Shown here in pieces: positions 1 through 11,974 of a stretch of 64,000 bases of DNA (position 1 is the first letter of the stretch; every line of letters starts with the position of its first letter). Made by a program: the position numbers and the translations under genes. The notes beneath the pieces were generated by a model that saw only the letters and a list, made by a program, of their open reading frames with translations, did not search any database and was not told the origin of the DNA. Origin of the DNA: Phoronis australis (lineage: Eukaryota; Phoronida; Phoronidae); NCBI GenBank assembly GCA_002633005.1, contig NMRA01000160.1, forward strand, positions 502,277 through 566,276. The letters are read 5' to 3'.

Positions 1-247
1 TTCTGTCTTTGATACAAATGTATCTGTCGAGTGACCATCCCTGCTTTTGATAACTGGGCTTCACATATCCTTCCTCCCTTGCTAAAAATGCGTAGGTTAT
101 TTGTGTAAAGTAAACCGTAGGCTTAAAGTTTCGATTGTGCGCACGTAGTGACTTTATCACTACATGTATTTCATATGTCACTGCTGGATTTGGATACATT
201 TGAGCACCTACCTCTTCTCTCTTTCAAGCCTGCATTTATTAGAAGAT
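1..247. other. Upstream flank of the first coiled-coil gene
   Basis: No coding segment or repeat is recognised here. It would hold the promoter and 5' UTR if the candidate first exon at 248-278 is right. I see no convincing TATA box close to that start. Confidence 0.3.
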
Positions 248-278
248 ATGGCGACAGGGCTTCATGTCATCGGTGAAG
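248..278 (+). CDS. ccdc73: Candidate first coding exon of ccdc73-like gene
   Basis: The ATG at 248 has G at -3 and G at +4, a good initiation context. It opens ten codons (MATGLHVIGE) and runs into a donor, G|gtaatg, leaving phase 1. The next supported exon at 2051 needs exactly one carried base, and the junction codon becomes GAA (Glu). Support is only the start context, the donor and the matching phase; a start elsewhere or outside the window remains possible. Confidence 0.45.
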
Positions 279-2050
279 GTAATGGCATCAAAGGTACGAA
301 GGTTTTTTTGTCAAGTAATATTTCAGAGATGGATAGTCTGAATAAGTGTATGAGGCATGTAGTGATTCCCGCAATAGTCCTCAGATGCGGAGCACTCGGC
401 ACTATAGCTCTTATTATTCAACTTAATTTTGCAAGTAGACATTTTGCGGACAGTATTTCGCAAGTGTTGGTGATGCATTTAGTCTCTTTGGTGTCTATCC
501 TTATGCAGTCAGTGTCGTTTCTACACAGACGGATTTAGGGAGCCCAAAGTTGTGCAAGCATTTTTATTTTGAAGCTGTGGTTGGTCCACCCTTGCGACAT
601 TCGGAATCCACCCAGTGCTGTGGTGGGGCGTAGGCTCAGCCAACCATGTTTTGGCATTTGAACGTAGCGCCTACGCATCGTAAGTTACTTTCAGTGCTCA
701 AGGTGATACGGTGGGCTTTGGGTGCCTACTTACCACTAATTTTACCACTACACCACTGAATCCACCAGACATCCTCGTAACGTACGATAGATGTATGGAT
801 TATTTATTTGGTGCTATATATCTTTTATGAAAAAATAAAAATGCCCTTGCCCATCATAGTGTGTCCTAAATTGGCGAATTTTTGTTCTCGTGATTCTTAA
901 AGCGTGTTATTTTGATCCAAAAAATCTTGTATTAGCCGATAAGAATTTCTAACAGTTGACAAGTGAAATCTATAACAATTGTTAATGTTTGATACATGTA
1001 TTTTTCAATGGCAGAATAGTTCCAAACACTTGTGCTAATCAGAATTGTTGTAATTTTCCATCTGGGCTATAAAAGGCTTGCTTGATTTTGACATTGACTA
1101 TTGAAATATTTTATAGGGGCATTTCGCGTTTTTATTTAACAGTTGGTGAGTTCTTAACCGAAGCGTTTTGGTATTAAAAAAATACCTCGTACAGTACGTA
1201 CTCGTAATTTTGCGGTTGGCCAACCCGAAGAATAGGCGGTGGGCCAGGATTTGTAGGGCTTCTAGAAAATGATTTTGTGAGTACTTTAGGGGGGCAATTT
1301 TAAGTCGCTGATGTTTCTGGTAACAGAAGTGGAGCCATATTACTACGGGCCTCAGGAATATGTTATCAGACCGATTCTATGAAAGCGAACGGTCTAATTC
1401 GATTTACGTTTTTAACCAGCTAAACAGGGCAAAATGGAACTTCGATAACTTAGTCCAAAGCCCGAGGTTTAATCTTCGAAATCGAACTCGAAATTAGTTT
1501 CCCATTTTCCAAGATGGGGGTCAAGGGATTTGGACCCTCACCCCCTTTTCCCTTGATTTTAGTGATTTCAAATGTAGAACTTTCAAGTTGTTGACTTGAT
1601 CCCCCCTTCTTAAAGAAATCCTTGACCCGAATCCCAATTTAAAAATCCTGTCTCCGCCCCTGGACTATTCTATTTATGTGCGAACTCAATGTGAAAGGTC
1701 TATTATTCTTTGCTAGAGAGTATTACGGCTCACGCAGATGAGTAGGCCTATGTATTGCAAGACCTCAAGATTCGATGTGAAAACGTGAGATTTTGAGCAA
1801 GAAGTCAAAATTTCGAGTTCAGACTAAGTTATAGCTTTAATGTTCGGGTCATCAAGTGCAAACTAGATTGGACACCATAACGTACTAAGAGCGGACACTG
1901 GCAGGACGGAAAATGTCAAAAATAGTTTCGAGTTCGATTTCGAGTACAAAGATTAAACCCCTGGACCAAAAAATGGACCTCCGCCATTACGTCCGAGTAA
2001 CTTCACACAAACTTGTGCTGGCATTCATGATAAGTTGATCTTTTCTACAG
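279..2050 (+). other. Putative intron 1 with repeat remnants
   Basis: About 1.8 kb without a supported exon. Positions 540-790 hold a repeat-like block with several CCACC/GGTGG stretches and, on the - strand, a piece reading gtggtgtagtggtaaa, which resembles a pol III A box. Positions 1500-1665 end in a fragment with tccgcccctgg, the end of the short CGG element family seen elsewhere in the window. Confidence 0.4.
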
Positions 2051-2142
2051 AATTTGGGAAAACTGATATCAAAGTGGAGACGCACATGCTACGACTTAGG
2101 AACACCTTAGTAGAAACAATGGATGAGCTCAAAACCAGAAGG
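2051..2142 (+). CDS. ccdc73: ccdc73-like coding exon
   Basis: Bounded by tttctacag acceptor and gg|gtaagc donor. It enters with one carried base and ends on a codon boundary (92 bp). The peptide includes FGKTDIKVETHMLRLRNTL followed by VETMDELKTRR, an amphipathic helix. It aligns by eye with the early segment of CCDC73 containing TLLEALEELR. Confidence 0.7.
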
Positions 2143-2676
2143 GTAAGCATGACTAGTGCTCATGTTTATTCAGCACTCATCTCTCGCGTACTTACGCCCT
2201 ATACACAGCAGTCCTGGATAGGTTTCTTAACTCTAACAAACTGGTCTCAACAATTGTCTTAAAACCTGTTTTGTTTTCTTTCTGTTTGATAAAAAACTCA
2301 GATGACACCATAGAGCGTGAGGAAACTCGAGTTTTGAATTACTGTTGGCCAACTGTGACATAATAATAGCCTTCAGTTTTGACGTTCATTTGTTGGTAGA
2401 CAGTTACGTGTTTGCACATGGAAATCATTTTCTGTAGGTTTGAGATGTACATGGTGCTACTCGACCTGTGTTATTCCGCAGATCCCAAACACAAAAAATC
2501 ACGCAAATCTTCGCAAGACATAGCCATGGATTACAAAGAAGGTGGCTTTAGACACCCGAAATTCTTGGGTCCGGGAAACATAGCCTGGTTTAGTAGCTTT
2601 GTAAGGAGGAAGTGTAATTCTTTGCACAGGTATTGTAGGTGTGTTGTTGAAGTCAAAGGATCGATTCTGTTCACAG

Positions 2677-2748
2677 ATACTGTGCAGCAAAAATGAAGCA
2701 AAGATTAGACAGTTGCTAAACGATGCACACCAAATGGAAAATAAGCAT
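2677..2748 (+). CDS. ccdc73: ccdc73-like coding exon
   Basis: The acceptor is tctgttcacag and the donor CAT|gtaagt. It is 72 bp, phase 0 at both ends, with 24 codons beginning ILCSKNEAKIRQLLNDAHQ. The helix is charged and has leucine/isoleucine spacing consistent with a coiled coil. An alternative acceptor, ttattccgcag at 2480, would give a frame that runs out of register, so it was not used. Confidence 0.6.
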
Positions 2749-2885
2749 GTAAGTAGAAATAACTTGAAAGGTACATTTCAAACACTTGTCACCTTTATAT
2801 AGTTCGTTACTGAAATATTTCCCACCGAAAACCATTCTACCAGTCTTTAATTGTTGTCTTCACCTCTCGCAAAATGATCTCTTAG

Positions 2886-3023
2886 TCGGCTTTTGGAAAC
2901 TACCTGCTTTTGAAGGAGGAGCTGGCCGTCTCACTGCAATGTTTGCATGACGAACGGAAAAAGGATGCTGAAAAATCCAGGAGAGAATGTGAGAAGATAA
3001 AGAAACAGATATACGAAGAAAAG
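2886..3023 (+). CDS. ccdc73: ccdc73-like coding exon
   Basis: The acceptor is gatctcttag and the donor GAAAAG|gtgttg. The 138 bp keep phase 0 at both ends. The peptide contains LLLKEELAVSLQ and then a lysine- and glutamate-rich stretch, RRECEKIKKQIYEEK, typical of coiled coils. A second in-frame acceptor, ttttgaag, would start the exon at 2916; the longer form is preferred because of its better pyrimidine context and its heptad continuity. Confidence 0.65.
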
Positions 3024-3896
3024 GTGTTGTTGAATTTTATAAAATTTCCTTTTTCGTGGTTATGACTGTTTTTTTGTATTGTTGCTTTGGATATGCAAAA
3101 AATTAACTGTAGTGCTGTTGCTGAGTAGTGAGTGTAAATATGTGACAAATTGTTGTAAACAAATGCTAATGCTGGAGCAGTTATTCATAAACAAATTCAG
3201 GATAGGTTTCGGAACATGGGAGTAGAGAGACGACCGTTTTGAATCTATAAAAGAAGAAAATATAAAAGTTCTAACCCAATGAGATTGTTCTCACATACTT
3301 ATCAACTTAGTTGATTGGAAACACCACTAAACTTTTTGTTTGAAAGCTTGATACAGAGGCTCTCGTAGTGTCGAAACAATCTCCTTTCTTCAGGTGTGCA
3401 GCTATGTAGCAAAACACCGAGAGGCATAACAAACAAACAAATTAAAACGTTAGCTAGTTTAGTCGTATTTTCAACGATGTCTGTGTTAACAAGGGCTGGT
3501 ACCGAACTATACTGATATTGATAACTAGATTTCTTCAGACATTTCGATCTTCGCACAGGTGGATTTAGGATGTCGCAACGTTAGGACCCAACACAATTAC
3601 TTAGGAAAATACCTGTGTAACCCTAAAAACGGCAAGCTTTTTGGTCGTGTCTGTAGGAGGAGGTCTGTGGGGGGGGGGGGTGCAGACCGTCCTTGTTTCA
3701 GACTTCAGATAAGATCTCCAAGCAAATGCCGTCAATAATATGTGTGAGTTGATTGTCCCCTAGAGTTCGGTTGCTTCTTAAGACTCCGTGGAGCTTGTAT
3801 ATTGGATATTTATGCACTCACAATTCAAAACAGAAATCTGAGTTGTTTCTTGTACCGCATACTCTCGTCGTGGCCTTGATTTTGAATTTTTACTAG

Positions 3897-3971
3897 GAAA
3901 ATTGCTGCATGACATCGGAAACTCTAGAAAAGGAAGTGAAGAATTTAAAAGAAGCTGTGCAGTCTTTACAG
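3897..3971 (+). CDS. ccdc73: ccdc73-like coding exon
   Basis: The acceptor is attttactag and the donor CTTTACAG|gtaatt. It is 75 bp, phase 0 to 0. The peptide ends TLEKEVKNLKEAVQSLQ, which closely parallels the EKEIEGLKETLKALQ segment of CCDC73. This is one of the two strongest pieces of evidence for the family assignment. Confidence 0.75.
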
Positions 3972-4274
3972 GTAATTAATGCCCTGCTTTATGTAAAGTG
4001 TAGAGAGATGTTGGGGTTTTGTTGTATGTCATGTTGGCACAGTAGTGTTCATAAATAACGAACAAAAGTTTTCCTAAGTCGTGAACCTTTTGACCAGTCG
4101 GGAAGGAAAATTGGAAGGACATGAACAACAAAATCACAAGAACACATGATAGCAAAGTACTTTTCTGCAATAGAAGCAACAGCGTCAATTTTTTGTGCAC
4201 TTAGATTAATATGTTAAAATAAAAAATATGTTTAAACATTTTGGGATTCTGAGGTATCATAATTTTAATTTTAG

Positions 4275-4449
4275 CTTGAGAAGTATGACCTAGAAAGTCA
4301 ACTAAGGGTCTTCAGCGAGAAAGCTGCCATACAAGTGTCGCATAAGGAAACTTTTTTCAGAAAGTTGGACGAAATTGAGAGCAAGTACCAGGAAATTCGT
4401 AAAGATTGTGACGAGACGGCTTCATTTTGCAACAAACTTCAAAAAAATG
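4275..4449 (+). CDS. ccdc73: ccdc73-like coding exon
   Basis: The acceptor is aattttag and the donor AATG|gtacga. It is 175 bp, entering in phase 0 and leaving one base. The peptide starts LEKYDLESQLRVFSEKA, continues through RKLDEIESKYQEIR, and ends NKLQKN. The order of these blocks mirrors CCDC73 (SKYSLQKKVSEMEQK, then QLSEIEKYYATI, then a KLEQN motif). Confidence 0.75.
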
Positions 4450-4554
4450 GTACGAGATGGTCAGTGTGTAGTGAATGGGAGCAAAAATGAACTCCGTTCT
4501 TTTTCTGCATGTTCTGGCATGCGTATGGATGTATGCTCCGTAAATGTGAATTGT

Positions 4555-4695
4555 AGTCTTAAGGTTATGTGGGACCCTAGAAAACTGGCCAAATTTGGCT
4601 ACCTTCGGAACATCGTATCTCAGAAATGACCGACTAAATTTATATGGAACATTCAGATACTTTGCTTTAGGCATTGTTCTCCAAATCCCCATAAG
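4555..4695 (+). repeat. Dispersed repeat, copy 1 of 4
   Basis: The core reads aaggttatgtgggacccta, then ggccaaatttggctacctt, then catcgtatctcagaaatga. It is shared with 22660-22745, 29340-29470 and 43965-44110. It is non-coding and starts about 110 bp after the exon ending at 4449. Confidence 0.65.
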
Positions 4696-5593
4696 GAATT
4701 GTTTTTCAAATGGTCTACTTTTGCATGAAAGGCTATCAAGAACTGGGATTTGATAATGTTTATGAAAGGGAAACGAAGTGTTCATTTAGAAAACTGTTAC
4801 AGCATTTTGATGTTATCTTGGGCATTTATATGAAACGAAATCTGGACATGTTATTACCGTACTCGTCCGCGTTACCCTTCGAATTCGCTCGAATCCTAAC
4901 CCCCCCCCCCTTACTGAAAACGTAGATCTGCCACTGCAATAGGGGTACTCAGTCAGCTGCCAAAATAATGAATCACAAACACATCTTGTAAAAAGTCATC
5001 AGGCACATCAAAAGTTCAAAAAATAAGGTTTTGACCACATGGAACGTGGACAGAATGTTCGACTTTCGCTAATGACAAGTTGATTTTTTGGGCTCTTGCC
5101 TTTGGTTGGGCGCTTCCATTTTGGTGTCAGGAGTGAAAGTCATTAAAAACATGCGTTTAACCAAGACGGGAACAGCAACACAAGTTGGGTTGTCACAATG
5201 GACCATGTCTTTTCTTATTTCAATGCTCAGGGTGGTTACGTTTCGTGCACTGTCACGATGAATCACACAGAGGTTGGCCACGGACGTGATATCCCTGTCA
5301 AGTACTGCTTTGCTGGTTCTTCTACAGATAACGAAATACATTCGACAAGCGCTGTCTCAGTGATCAGTACATGCCGACACGAGTTCCGCGAGTAAGCCAA
5401 AGGAAACAATTGTGTCTCCTTCAGTAAACGGCATGAGAATACGGGTATTTTACCGCCATAGTAAGGCAAGGTCCCGGTTCCGCTAAAACTGATTGATTGT
5501 CACAGAAAGGTAAGCGAGTTGCGTACGTTTTGGAATCTTAATTTTGTGCGACGAAAGTTCACAGAAGCACAGATACTTTTACGGAAATCTCGA

Positions 5594-5690
5594 TCATGAA
5601 AAGTTGGGGGTAGGCGGTAAGCCGAGCGTGGGCGCTTAAAAATGAAAAATTGAAATTTTCGGGGTGGGTGGTAAGCCGAGCATGGGCCGT
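5594..5690. repeat. Two-copy tandem repeat, about 54 bp unit
   Basis: The motif ggtaagccgagc(g/a)tgggc occurs at about 5616 and again at about 5670, each preceded by an A-rich atgaaaa(a/g)tt block and a G-rich block. The two units are diverged but collinear. Confidence 0.5.
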
Positions 5691-8635
5691 AACCCGGACG
5701 AGTACAGTAATTGATGTCGTTGGTTTGCTGTGAACGAATGCATCTTTCTGTTTTACCAAATGTTACTGAAAATGCACGGTCACAAGACCCAAGTGGTTGT
5801 ACATTGGTGTAGTGTGGAAAATCCAATTCTACACACGTTCTACTTTCAGAACACATATACTGTCACGGAGTGAAATTCTCTGATGTTTGACTAAATACAA
5901 ACACTTGGGTTGACTAAGTCGAAGCCACGTTAAGTTCCAGCGAGCTGTAACTTAAGCCCCGTAATTAAACGTTCTTCTTCTGAGTTACGCGGTTGTCGCA
6001 AAAGTCACGCATCTTAAAAGATGGAGTCCTTAGCGTCACCGTAACGTCAAATAACAGTACTTCTTCATATTTTGCGATTTTGAGCGTGGCAAATCCGAAT
6101 TTAGTTAAGACAATAGTCTATGAACTCCCGAAAACATTTTCTAAAAAATGAAATTAAAGTCTTAATTCCGAACCAAACCTATTTACGATGGCCGTAGTAT
6201 TTTTCAGGCTGGTGTCTCAGCTAGGTCGCCTGTACGTTAACGTACAGTCACACTTTTACGTGATTTGTTTGACTATGGGACTGCTTGTCTCGTTAAACAA
6301 AATACCTAACAACAATAACCTTTAGAGTCCTTCTCTCACGCGTTGTTAACCCTTATTACATGGTTAGAAGATGATATAAGGATCCAAGAAGTACCCCATA
6401 ACTAATACACGATCCGTACTCGAAAACAGTTTAAATGAACGCGCCACTCACGATTCGCACCCGAAGAACACCGCCATTTTGAACTTGCCGCGAACCCGGA
6501 AGTACAATTCATTCAGGAACCCAGGCCGAGAAAACGCCGTCAGTGCGACTGGAGCAGTGCCTGTACTGTTACCAGCCAGCAAACGGGGATAAAAAAAATC
6601 GACAGCGCGCCTTAATTTTGATAAAATCAAACTACGAACAATTTTATGGAATTTGCTGAAGAAATGTGGCGAAGAAATTTTGACAGAAATTATTTTGCCA
6701 GACTCGGGACCGCAGCCTATCGGACCCGGTGCGGATCGAGACCAAACACTGGCGAACGGTAAATGCATGCGGTTGCAAGCTGTTTTGTCGAAGTAAAATG
6801 ATAAATCATAAATGCTGCATGTATTCAAGGGTAGTTTCAGACACGTGCATGAAATTACGGGCTGGTTAGTCTTGTGTCACACTGCCGCGGCAGACCTTAG
6901 TTAGCCTCAGTCACCAGCTACCAGTGAAGACTATAGTCGAAATACAGCTTGTTAGTAGGCATATACAGCTTTGCGCCAAGACTACCCTTAGGCCTAACTG
7001 GTCGCTGGCCACAAACACAAAAAACACGAAAATTGAACAAAGTTTCTTTTTTGTAGCAACGTTTGTCAATATGTATCAACGTTAAATCTTCACAAATTAC
7101 AAAGTAGCCGTTTGAACATGCCTTTCAGTTCAGCAAAAGTCGACATTGTAGGTGTCGCCAGAAATGAGACGAAGTCCAACGGGAATTGTGAGCACATTTA
7201 TCACTTAATGAATAACAACTGCGAGGCTGAAATTTGGTGAACACTGCTAAATCGTGCAGAATAATAAGTACAGATATGTCTAACTAAATTTCACCGTAAT
7301 TTGTTGGCGAAAACAATTTACACAAAGTTTTAAACTCGTAACTCATCCCGCTGTCCTCCAATATGGCCGACGCGATCCAAACAAAGTGACCCAAATTTCG
7401 CCACAAAACTTGCAATAAAACTTTACAGTGCTTGCCCCGATTTTGATACTTTTTCGATTTTTACTGAGTAGAATGTACTACCTTTCCGATGATAGCAAAG
7501 TACTTTTTCAAAACGAGAAAAAAAATAAAACCGAAAAAAAAATTGGTTCGACCCAAATTGGTTCCTTGGTTCGACCCGCCTTCGTTAGGAACTAAACACC
7601 AATGCTATTTTAACATATTAAGTACGCGTAACATTCCAAAAAAAAAAATCAACGACCACTAACTACAAACTATAAATACACTACATATGCAAACGAATCA
7701 CGATATATTACTAATAAAACAAAATAATGAAGACTTTTCGAGGAAGCCATAGCACATTCAGTTATAAGGAAAAAATGGCGGCGTTCAGGACAAGTTCCTG
7801 AACTGATGAGCCGGAAATGTGGGTACGGAAATAACCGATGACAACCGGTAATCATACGCTCAGAGAGAAGGTTCAAATACTGTTAAAAAATCGCTTTTGG
7901 CAAGAAAGGCGAAAAGAATATAAAGAAAGGGTTTCGAAAATAAGAATTTATGTAGTAAGTATTTTCGGATACTGGAACCACATGGGCAGTTTGCAAGAAG
8001 GACTTTAGAGGTATATCATCAGTACTAAGTACTTACGTGTTCGATGTGAACAGAAGTCACATTGGTAAAAAGATGAATGGTTCTAAGGGTTTTCGAACAA
8101 CTTAAAAGAAAATTTTTGGTGAAAATTGTCTTTACGATGGATAATACTCAATCCGTTAATAACGTTAGAGGCTGCTCAGTTCTGTTAGGTAACGGTGTCA
8201 CAATTAGTATTCATAGCGAATTCGAACATGGGGGCATGCTAGCGGCGTTATACTTGCACGCGGGATATCATGCCGAGCCATAGGCAATGACCATCGCCTC
8301 TGTTGGCCTAGCCGAGCCATGGAAATAGACCTCTATTGGCAATAATGACATTTGCACACCCGCTTTCACTAAAACTGCAAAACACGAAAAAAATTGTCAG
8401 TCGCAATGGAAATAAAACACAGCAATGTTAGTTTCATGCATATGGTCCCTCGACAGCGAGTCACTCTTTCCCCGAACTGCATGTGTGACTAAGTTCTGAA
8501 ATTAAGAGCAGCTTCAGGATTAGGGGCATGCGCTCAGTTGCCGAATTTTACGGTAATCCATTTGATCCCAGAAATTCTTGTAAAATGAATTAGTTCGGTT
8601 GCAGGCGCATGAACCGGTAAACGCGCGTATTTGGT

Positions 8636-8835
8636 AATGAAATATTAATGATAACAATAGTAATAATGTCAACAAATCAGAATGATTATTATAAAACAGA
8701 AATAATAATTATAATACTGATAAAAATATAACAATATGTTACAAAAATATTAGTAATAAAACACGAAAATGAAATGATAATAAAATTGTTGTCGAGTTTG
8801 TCACTATTAATATTCGTATAAACAATGAAAATTTC
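8636..8835. repeat. AT-rich low-complexity stretch
   Basis: About 200 bp made of short, irregular ataatgataacaatag-like units, almost devoid of G and C. It looks like a decayed microsatellite. Confidence 0.5.
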
Positions 8836-9604
8836 AACTATAAGTACACGTTCTTTATAAGGAATGGCACAACGCGACTAGTTTTGCCAACACTTAAGAG
8901 ATAAGGTGGTGCTAAGGTGAGCTCAAGGCCACAATAAGTAACAACGACTTTTCAATGCAAGTCAAGGTGACCTCACGCTGAGGTGGCTTCAAGTTAGCGG
9001 ATTTGCGTGTACTGTGAATGAGAGGCTAACTTAAGGTGACCTTAAGATAGAGTGGCTTTGGGTTAGTCCCTCTCAGTCGAGCTTGGCTTGCCTTTTGTAG
9101 ACTAAGTGCCTTGCGAGAAAAGCAAGGCCATGCAAGTCTTGGCGAAATATCGCCATGGATTTCCATCGAAATAGGTGACCACACCAGATTTTCTCGCTGG
9201 TTCTCGGGAACGTGACCATGATTTAGTTTGAATACTATACCTGAATACTTTCCAGAACGAACTGTCTCTGTCTGAAATTTTAAAAACGACTTTAGCAATT
9301 AGTAAATAAAGTTCAGTGCTTTGCGGTGTGAAAATTACCAATACCCACGTTTGTTTGTCCGCGAGAACGGGCAACGAGGATATTTTAGTTGGGTTGGTTA
9401 ATCCTGGAAATTTTCAAAATATCATAAATAATTCGGGCAGACTGGGCAGAAATTTTGTCAATTGTCTTTTTTGCTAAACCCTATATAACTGTTTTGCCTT
9501 CAGTTCGTAAGATTCCTACCCTTGTAATAGGGACAACAAAAAACGAGATGGATTGTTGAGAAAAAGGTAAGCACTCTGAAGCTCAGTGCTTATGTATATC
9601 TCAG

Positions 9605-9807
9605 TTGAAGCTGCGGTGAAGTGCAACAAATCCTTGATGAGGGTAAACCATCATTTTAACTGTGAACTTGACTGGAAACAACAAGAAATAGATACGCTGA
9701 AACTATCTAGGCCTCAGGGAACCCTCCATGCAGGGACAAGAGACCACCAGGGGGAGTTATACGAGAGAGACGAGGGGATAGCAGTACTCAAGGCTCAGCT
9801 GAATGCG
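9605..9807 (+). CDS. ccdc73: ccdc73-like coding exon
   Basis: The acceptor is tatctcag and the donor AATGCG|gtcagt. It takes one carried base (completing a Val codon) and ends in phase 0 (203 bp). The start, VEAAVKCNKSLMR, and the later WKQQEIDTLK parallel the VREAIQSNKRL and ESEICSLKKEL stretch of CCDC73. A donor-like gggtaaac at 9642 would give a 38 bp exon of the same end phase, so a shorter form is possible. Confidence 0.65.
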
Positions 9808-10134
9808 GTCAGTAATACCACGTAAAACTAGCTGTTTAAATCACTCCCAAAATAGCCGTTCCTGTGTGTTAAGAATGTAGAATTAGCCTCATCGATAGAA
9901 AGATGTCACAAAACAGAAATATTTTGTTAATTATATTCCTGTGTGTATTTACGTGTTTACTAACAATTTCGTAGAATTTGAGTTCAGTAGCGTCCATGTG
10001 TCGCGACCAACCTAAGAATTCTATATTAAAATCTGTTGATTTAAAAAATGGATGCAATGTTGAAAGAGCGTTGCCCATGAATAGGGCTTACCTAAATTGG
10101 CTCGAGTCAGAATTTGTATTGTACAGGTGTCGAG

Positions 10135-10306
10135 CAATGGCGGATTTAAGGGAGGGAGCAAGGGGGCCATAGCCCCCCCCCCCCCCTAAAATTCTCCCAG
10201 ATTCCATTAGGCAGTTTGGGTTGCGAATGTCTGAATGGCAAAATCCTGGCTAATACTCTGCCCTGCCCCTCCCCCCCCCCAATTCAAAATCCTGAATCCA
10301 CCCCTG
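10135..10306 (+). mobile_element. Short CGG-type inverted-repeat element (MITE-like)
   Basis: It starts caatggcggatttaagg and ends tcctgaatccacccctg. Inside it has the C-run plus ctctcccagattc block and aaaatcctggctaatactctg, both shared with the copy at 32359-32513. It is non-coding. The flanks gtgtcga/gtgacga may be a decayed target-site duplication. Confidence 0.65.
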
Positions 10307-10782
10307 GTGACGAAAGACTGAGAACTTACCTCGTAGTGTTTACTGGTGATGTCCAACATCTCTCAGGCAGCAATTTTTGTGTGAGATGTGATCTTTCGCT
10401 TCACCATCAGCCAATCTTTGTACATGAAATTTGTCGTTCTGCGAAACAACTTTTCACTTTTTTATAAAACGTCCGTAAGTGCACGTATCAATGATCTAAA
10501 CCAACAAGTCGTTATTTCTCAATTTATCAAAAGGTAGCGCTTTGGGTAACTTGGAACCATGAGTTTCAAAGCGTTATAAGATTTACCTCGCTAACAATCC
10601 TTTTATAAACGTTTCTCCGGTATCTCATATTTTTACTGGCTTTGATCTTCAGGGCTGCCAAAACTGTAGGCTACATCTATTCGTTGCTTTGTCATACCTG
10701 CCTGAAGAAAGTTTATTAAAGCGAATTCAAGCCTTTTATGGAAACCTTGAGACATAGTTTTGCGCTTCTTATTTGTGTTTAG

Positions 10783-10827
10783 GAATCGCTGCTACTGCTT
10801 TGTAGACAGTTGTGCCAACTTTATATG
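10783..10827 (+). CDS. ccdc73: Candidate small exon of ccdc73-like gene
   Basis: A good acceptor (cttatttgtgtttag) and a donor, ATG|gtaaac, bracket 15 codons in phase 0 to 0, fitting both neighbours. The peptide ESLLLLCRQLCQLYM is a leucine-rich helix. Predicted from signals and phase only. Confidence 0.4.
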
Positions 10828-11039
10828 GTAAACATGTGTTTCAAAGATAATCTTTATTTCATTTTTTCATTTATATGTTGAGGACCACTCACATGCATTC
10901 TCCGCCAATGTACTAAGTCTTCACACCAGAAAACTTCGTGTGCGTTTGCATGATGGAAGACAAATCGTGCAGAAATGTTCATTTTTATTTACTTAGTAAG
11001 AGAAATGAATTTAACACGTCTTATTTTGTGCTTTTGCAG

Positions 11040-11099
11040 CAAAAATCTGTCATTGAGCGATTAACTCAAAGCAGAAATTCAGAAGAACACAAGAAAATG
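11040..11099 (+). CDS. ccdc73: ccdc73-like coding exon
   Basis: The acceptor is gtgcttttgcag and the donor AAAATG|gtatgt. It is 60 bp, phase 0 to 0, with 20 codons (QKSVIERLTQSRNSEEHKKM). The charged, helical composition continues the coiled coil. Confidence 0.65.
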
Positions 11100-11265
11100 G
11101 TATGTCTTGCCTGTCACCGTGTGCAAGTTCGTTGTTATCTAAAACTTCAAAAAATGTTTGTCTGTATTTTCCATGTCAGCTTCCATTTCTACAGTCAGTG
11201 GTTTATATATACCATAAATATGTAATTCTTAAACCAGCGTAGAAATGTATATCTGCCCCGTTAGC

Positions 11266-11298
11266 AGAAGGTCCTGGGTTCAAGTCCCGGTGGAGGCA
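11266..11298 (+). other. tRNA-like 3' half (T arm), relic or SINE piece
   Basis: The segment has a perfect T arm: stem CTGGG, loop TTCAAGT, stem CCCGG, followed by a possible acceptor 3' strand, tggaggca. No matching acceptor 5' strand or D arm is seen upstream, so it is a fragment and not a working tRNA gene. Confidence 0.35.
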
Positions 11299-11410
11299 GA
11301 AATCTTTTCAGACAAATCTTCATTAAGTCACGTGATGTGGCCAGTGGTGGCATGCTGACCAGACTTAAAAATGTTTGCTATACTGTCAGTGATTATTATT
11401 GCCTTCATAT

Positions 11411-11640
11411 GCGCGAACCTTGCTTAAAAATGGGGGCCTCGAATTTTTGATAATGTGGACCTTTTACTAAGATTCACGGGTACCTTCAGAGCTATGAATT
11501 GTGCATTTTCCGAATTTTGGTAGTTCCTGCGATTTTAGTGAACTTTTGTCTCGTTTTCTACTTTTTTCGGAGTTTTCGTTTCTCTGAGGCGGACCTTTTT
11601 GCTCACTTCGCGCTAAATGGGGGGGGCTCAAACGAGCATG
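11411..11640 (+). mobile_element. Dispersed repeat, inverted partner of 53031-53289
   Basis: It shares, in reverse orientation with 53031-53289, an ordered set of blocks: aaaatggggg, ggaccttttactaa, cagagctatgaattg, ttttgtctcgttttctac and ctctgaggcggacctttt. Divergence is moderate. It lies in the intron just upstream of the exon at 11693. Confidence 0.65.
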
Positions 11641-11692
11641 CTTCATTGTTTCAATTTTCAACCATGGATTTTGAATTTTATTCCGTCAATAG

Positions 11693-11974
11693 ATGGCGTT
11701 GGAGTCGGTGGAGAGAATGAACAAGTTGCTCATAACAACCAACACGGTAGCGTCCAATGGTAACAAAAATTGTTGCCGTGCCACACAGACTGAAGACAGT
11801 TTGAGACACATTGATATCAAATGTCAGTCGACCCAAACAACTGATCCAAAATTTAGTTGCTTTGAACGAGTCGACTCAGGAGAGCTACATGATAGCTTCC
11901 TTCAGGAGAAAGTCTCCTTAAATCCATTGGATGTGGAAGCTGCCGCATCACTTGACCGCGTGTTAAGTGCAAAG
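11693..11974 (+). CDS. ccdc73: ccdc73-like coding exon with two TQT motifs
   Basis: The acceptor is ttccgtcaatag and the donor GCAAAG|gtttgt. It is 282 bp, phase 0 to 0, with 94 codons. It is less helical than earlier exons and polar, with two cysteine-threonine repeats, CRATQTED and CQSTQTTD, about 20 residues apart. The first codon is ATG, so it could also serve as an alternative start, but the acceptor and the frame argue for an internal exon. Confidence 0.65.

Larger units (their letters stand above)
4450..9604 (+). other. Long intron of ccdc73-like gene
   Basis: About 5.2 kb with no exon that I can support. It holds a copy of a dispersed repeat (4555-4695), a two-unit tandem repeat (5594-5690), an AT-rich low-complexity stretch (8636-8835) and a cluster of AAGGTGACCT-like motifs (8895-9065). 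Several open frames here (for example at 5500-5856 and 6448-6828 on the - strand) show no protein-like pattern. Confidence 0.5.

Noticed and set aside
164-538. 124-codon + strand open frame
   Set aside because: Hydrophobic and cysteine-rich with no family pattern. The better-supported reading of this stretch is a short first exon (248-278) ending at a donor, in the same frame family as exon 2051.
11266-11298. A functional tRNA gene
   Set aside because: Only the T arm and a possible acceptor strand are present; no D arm or acceptor partner exists upstream.
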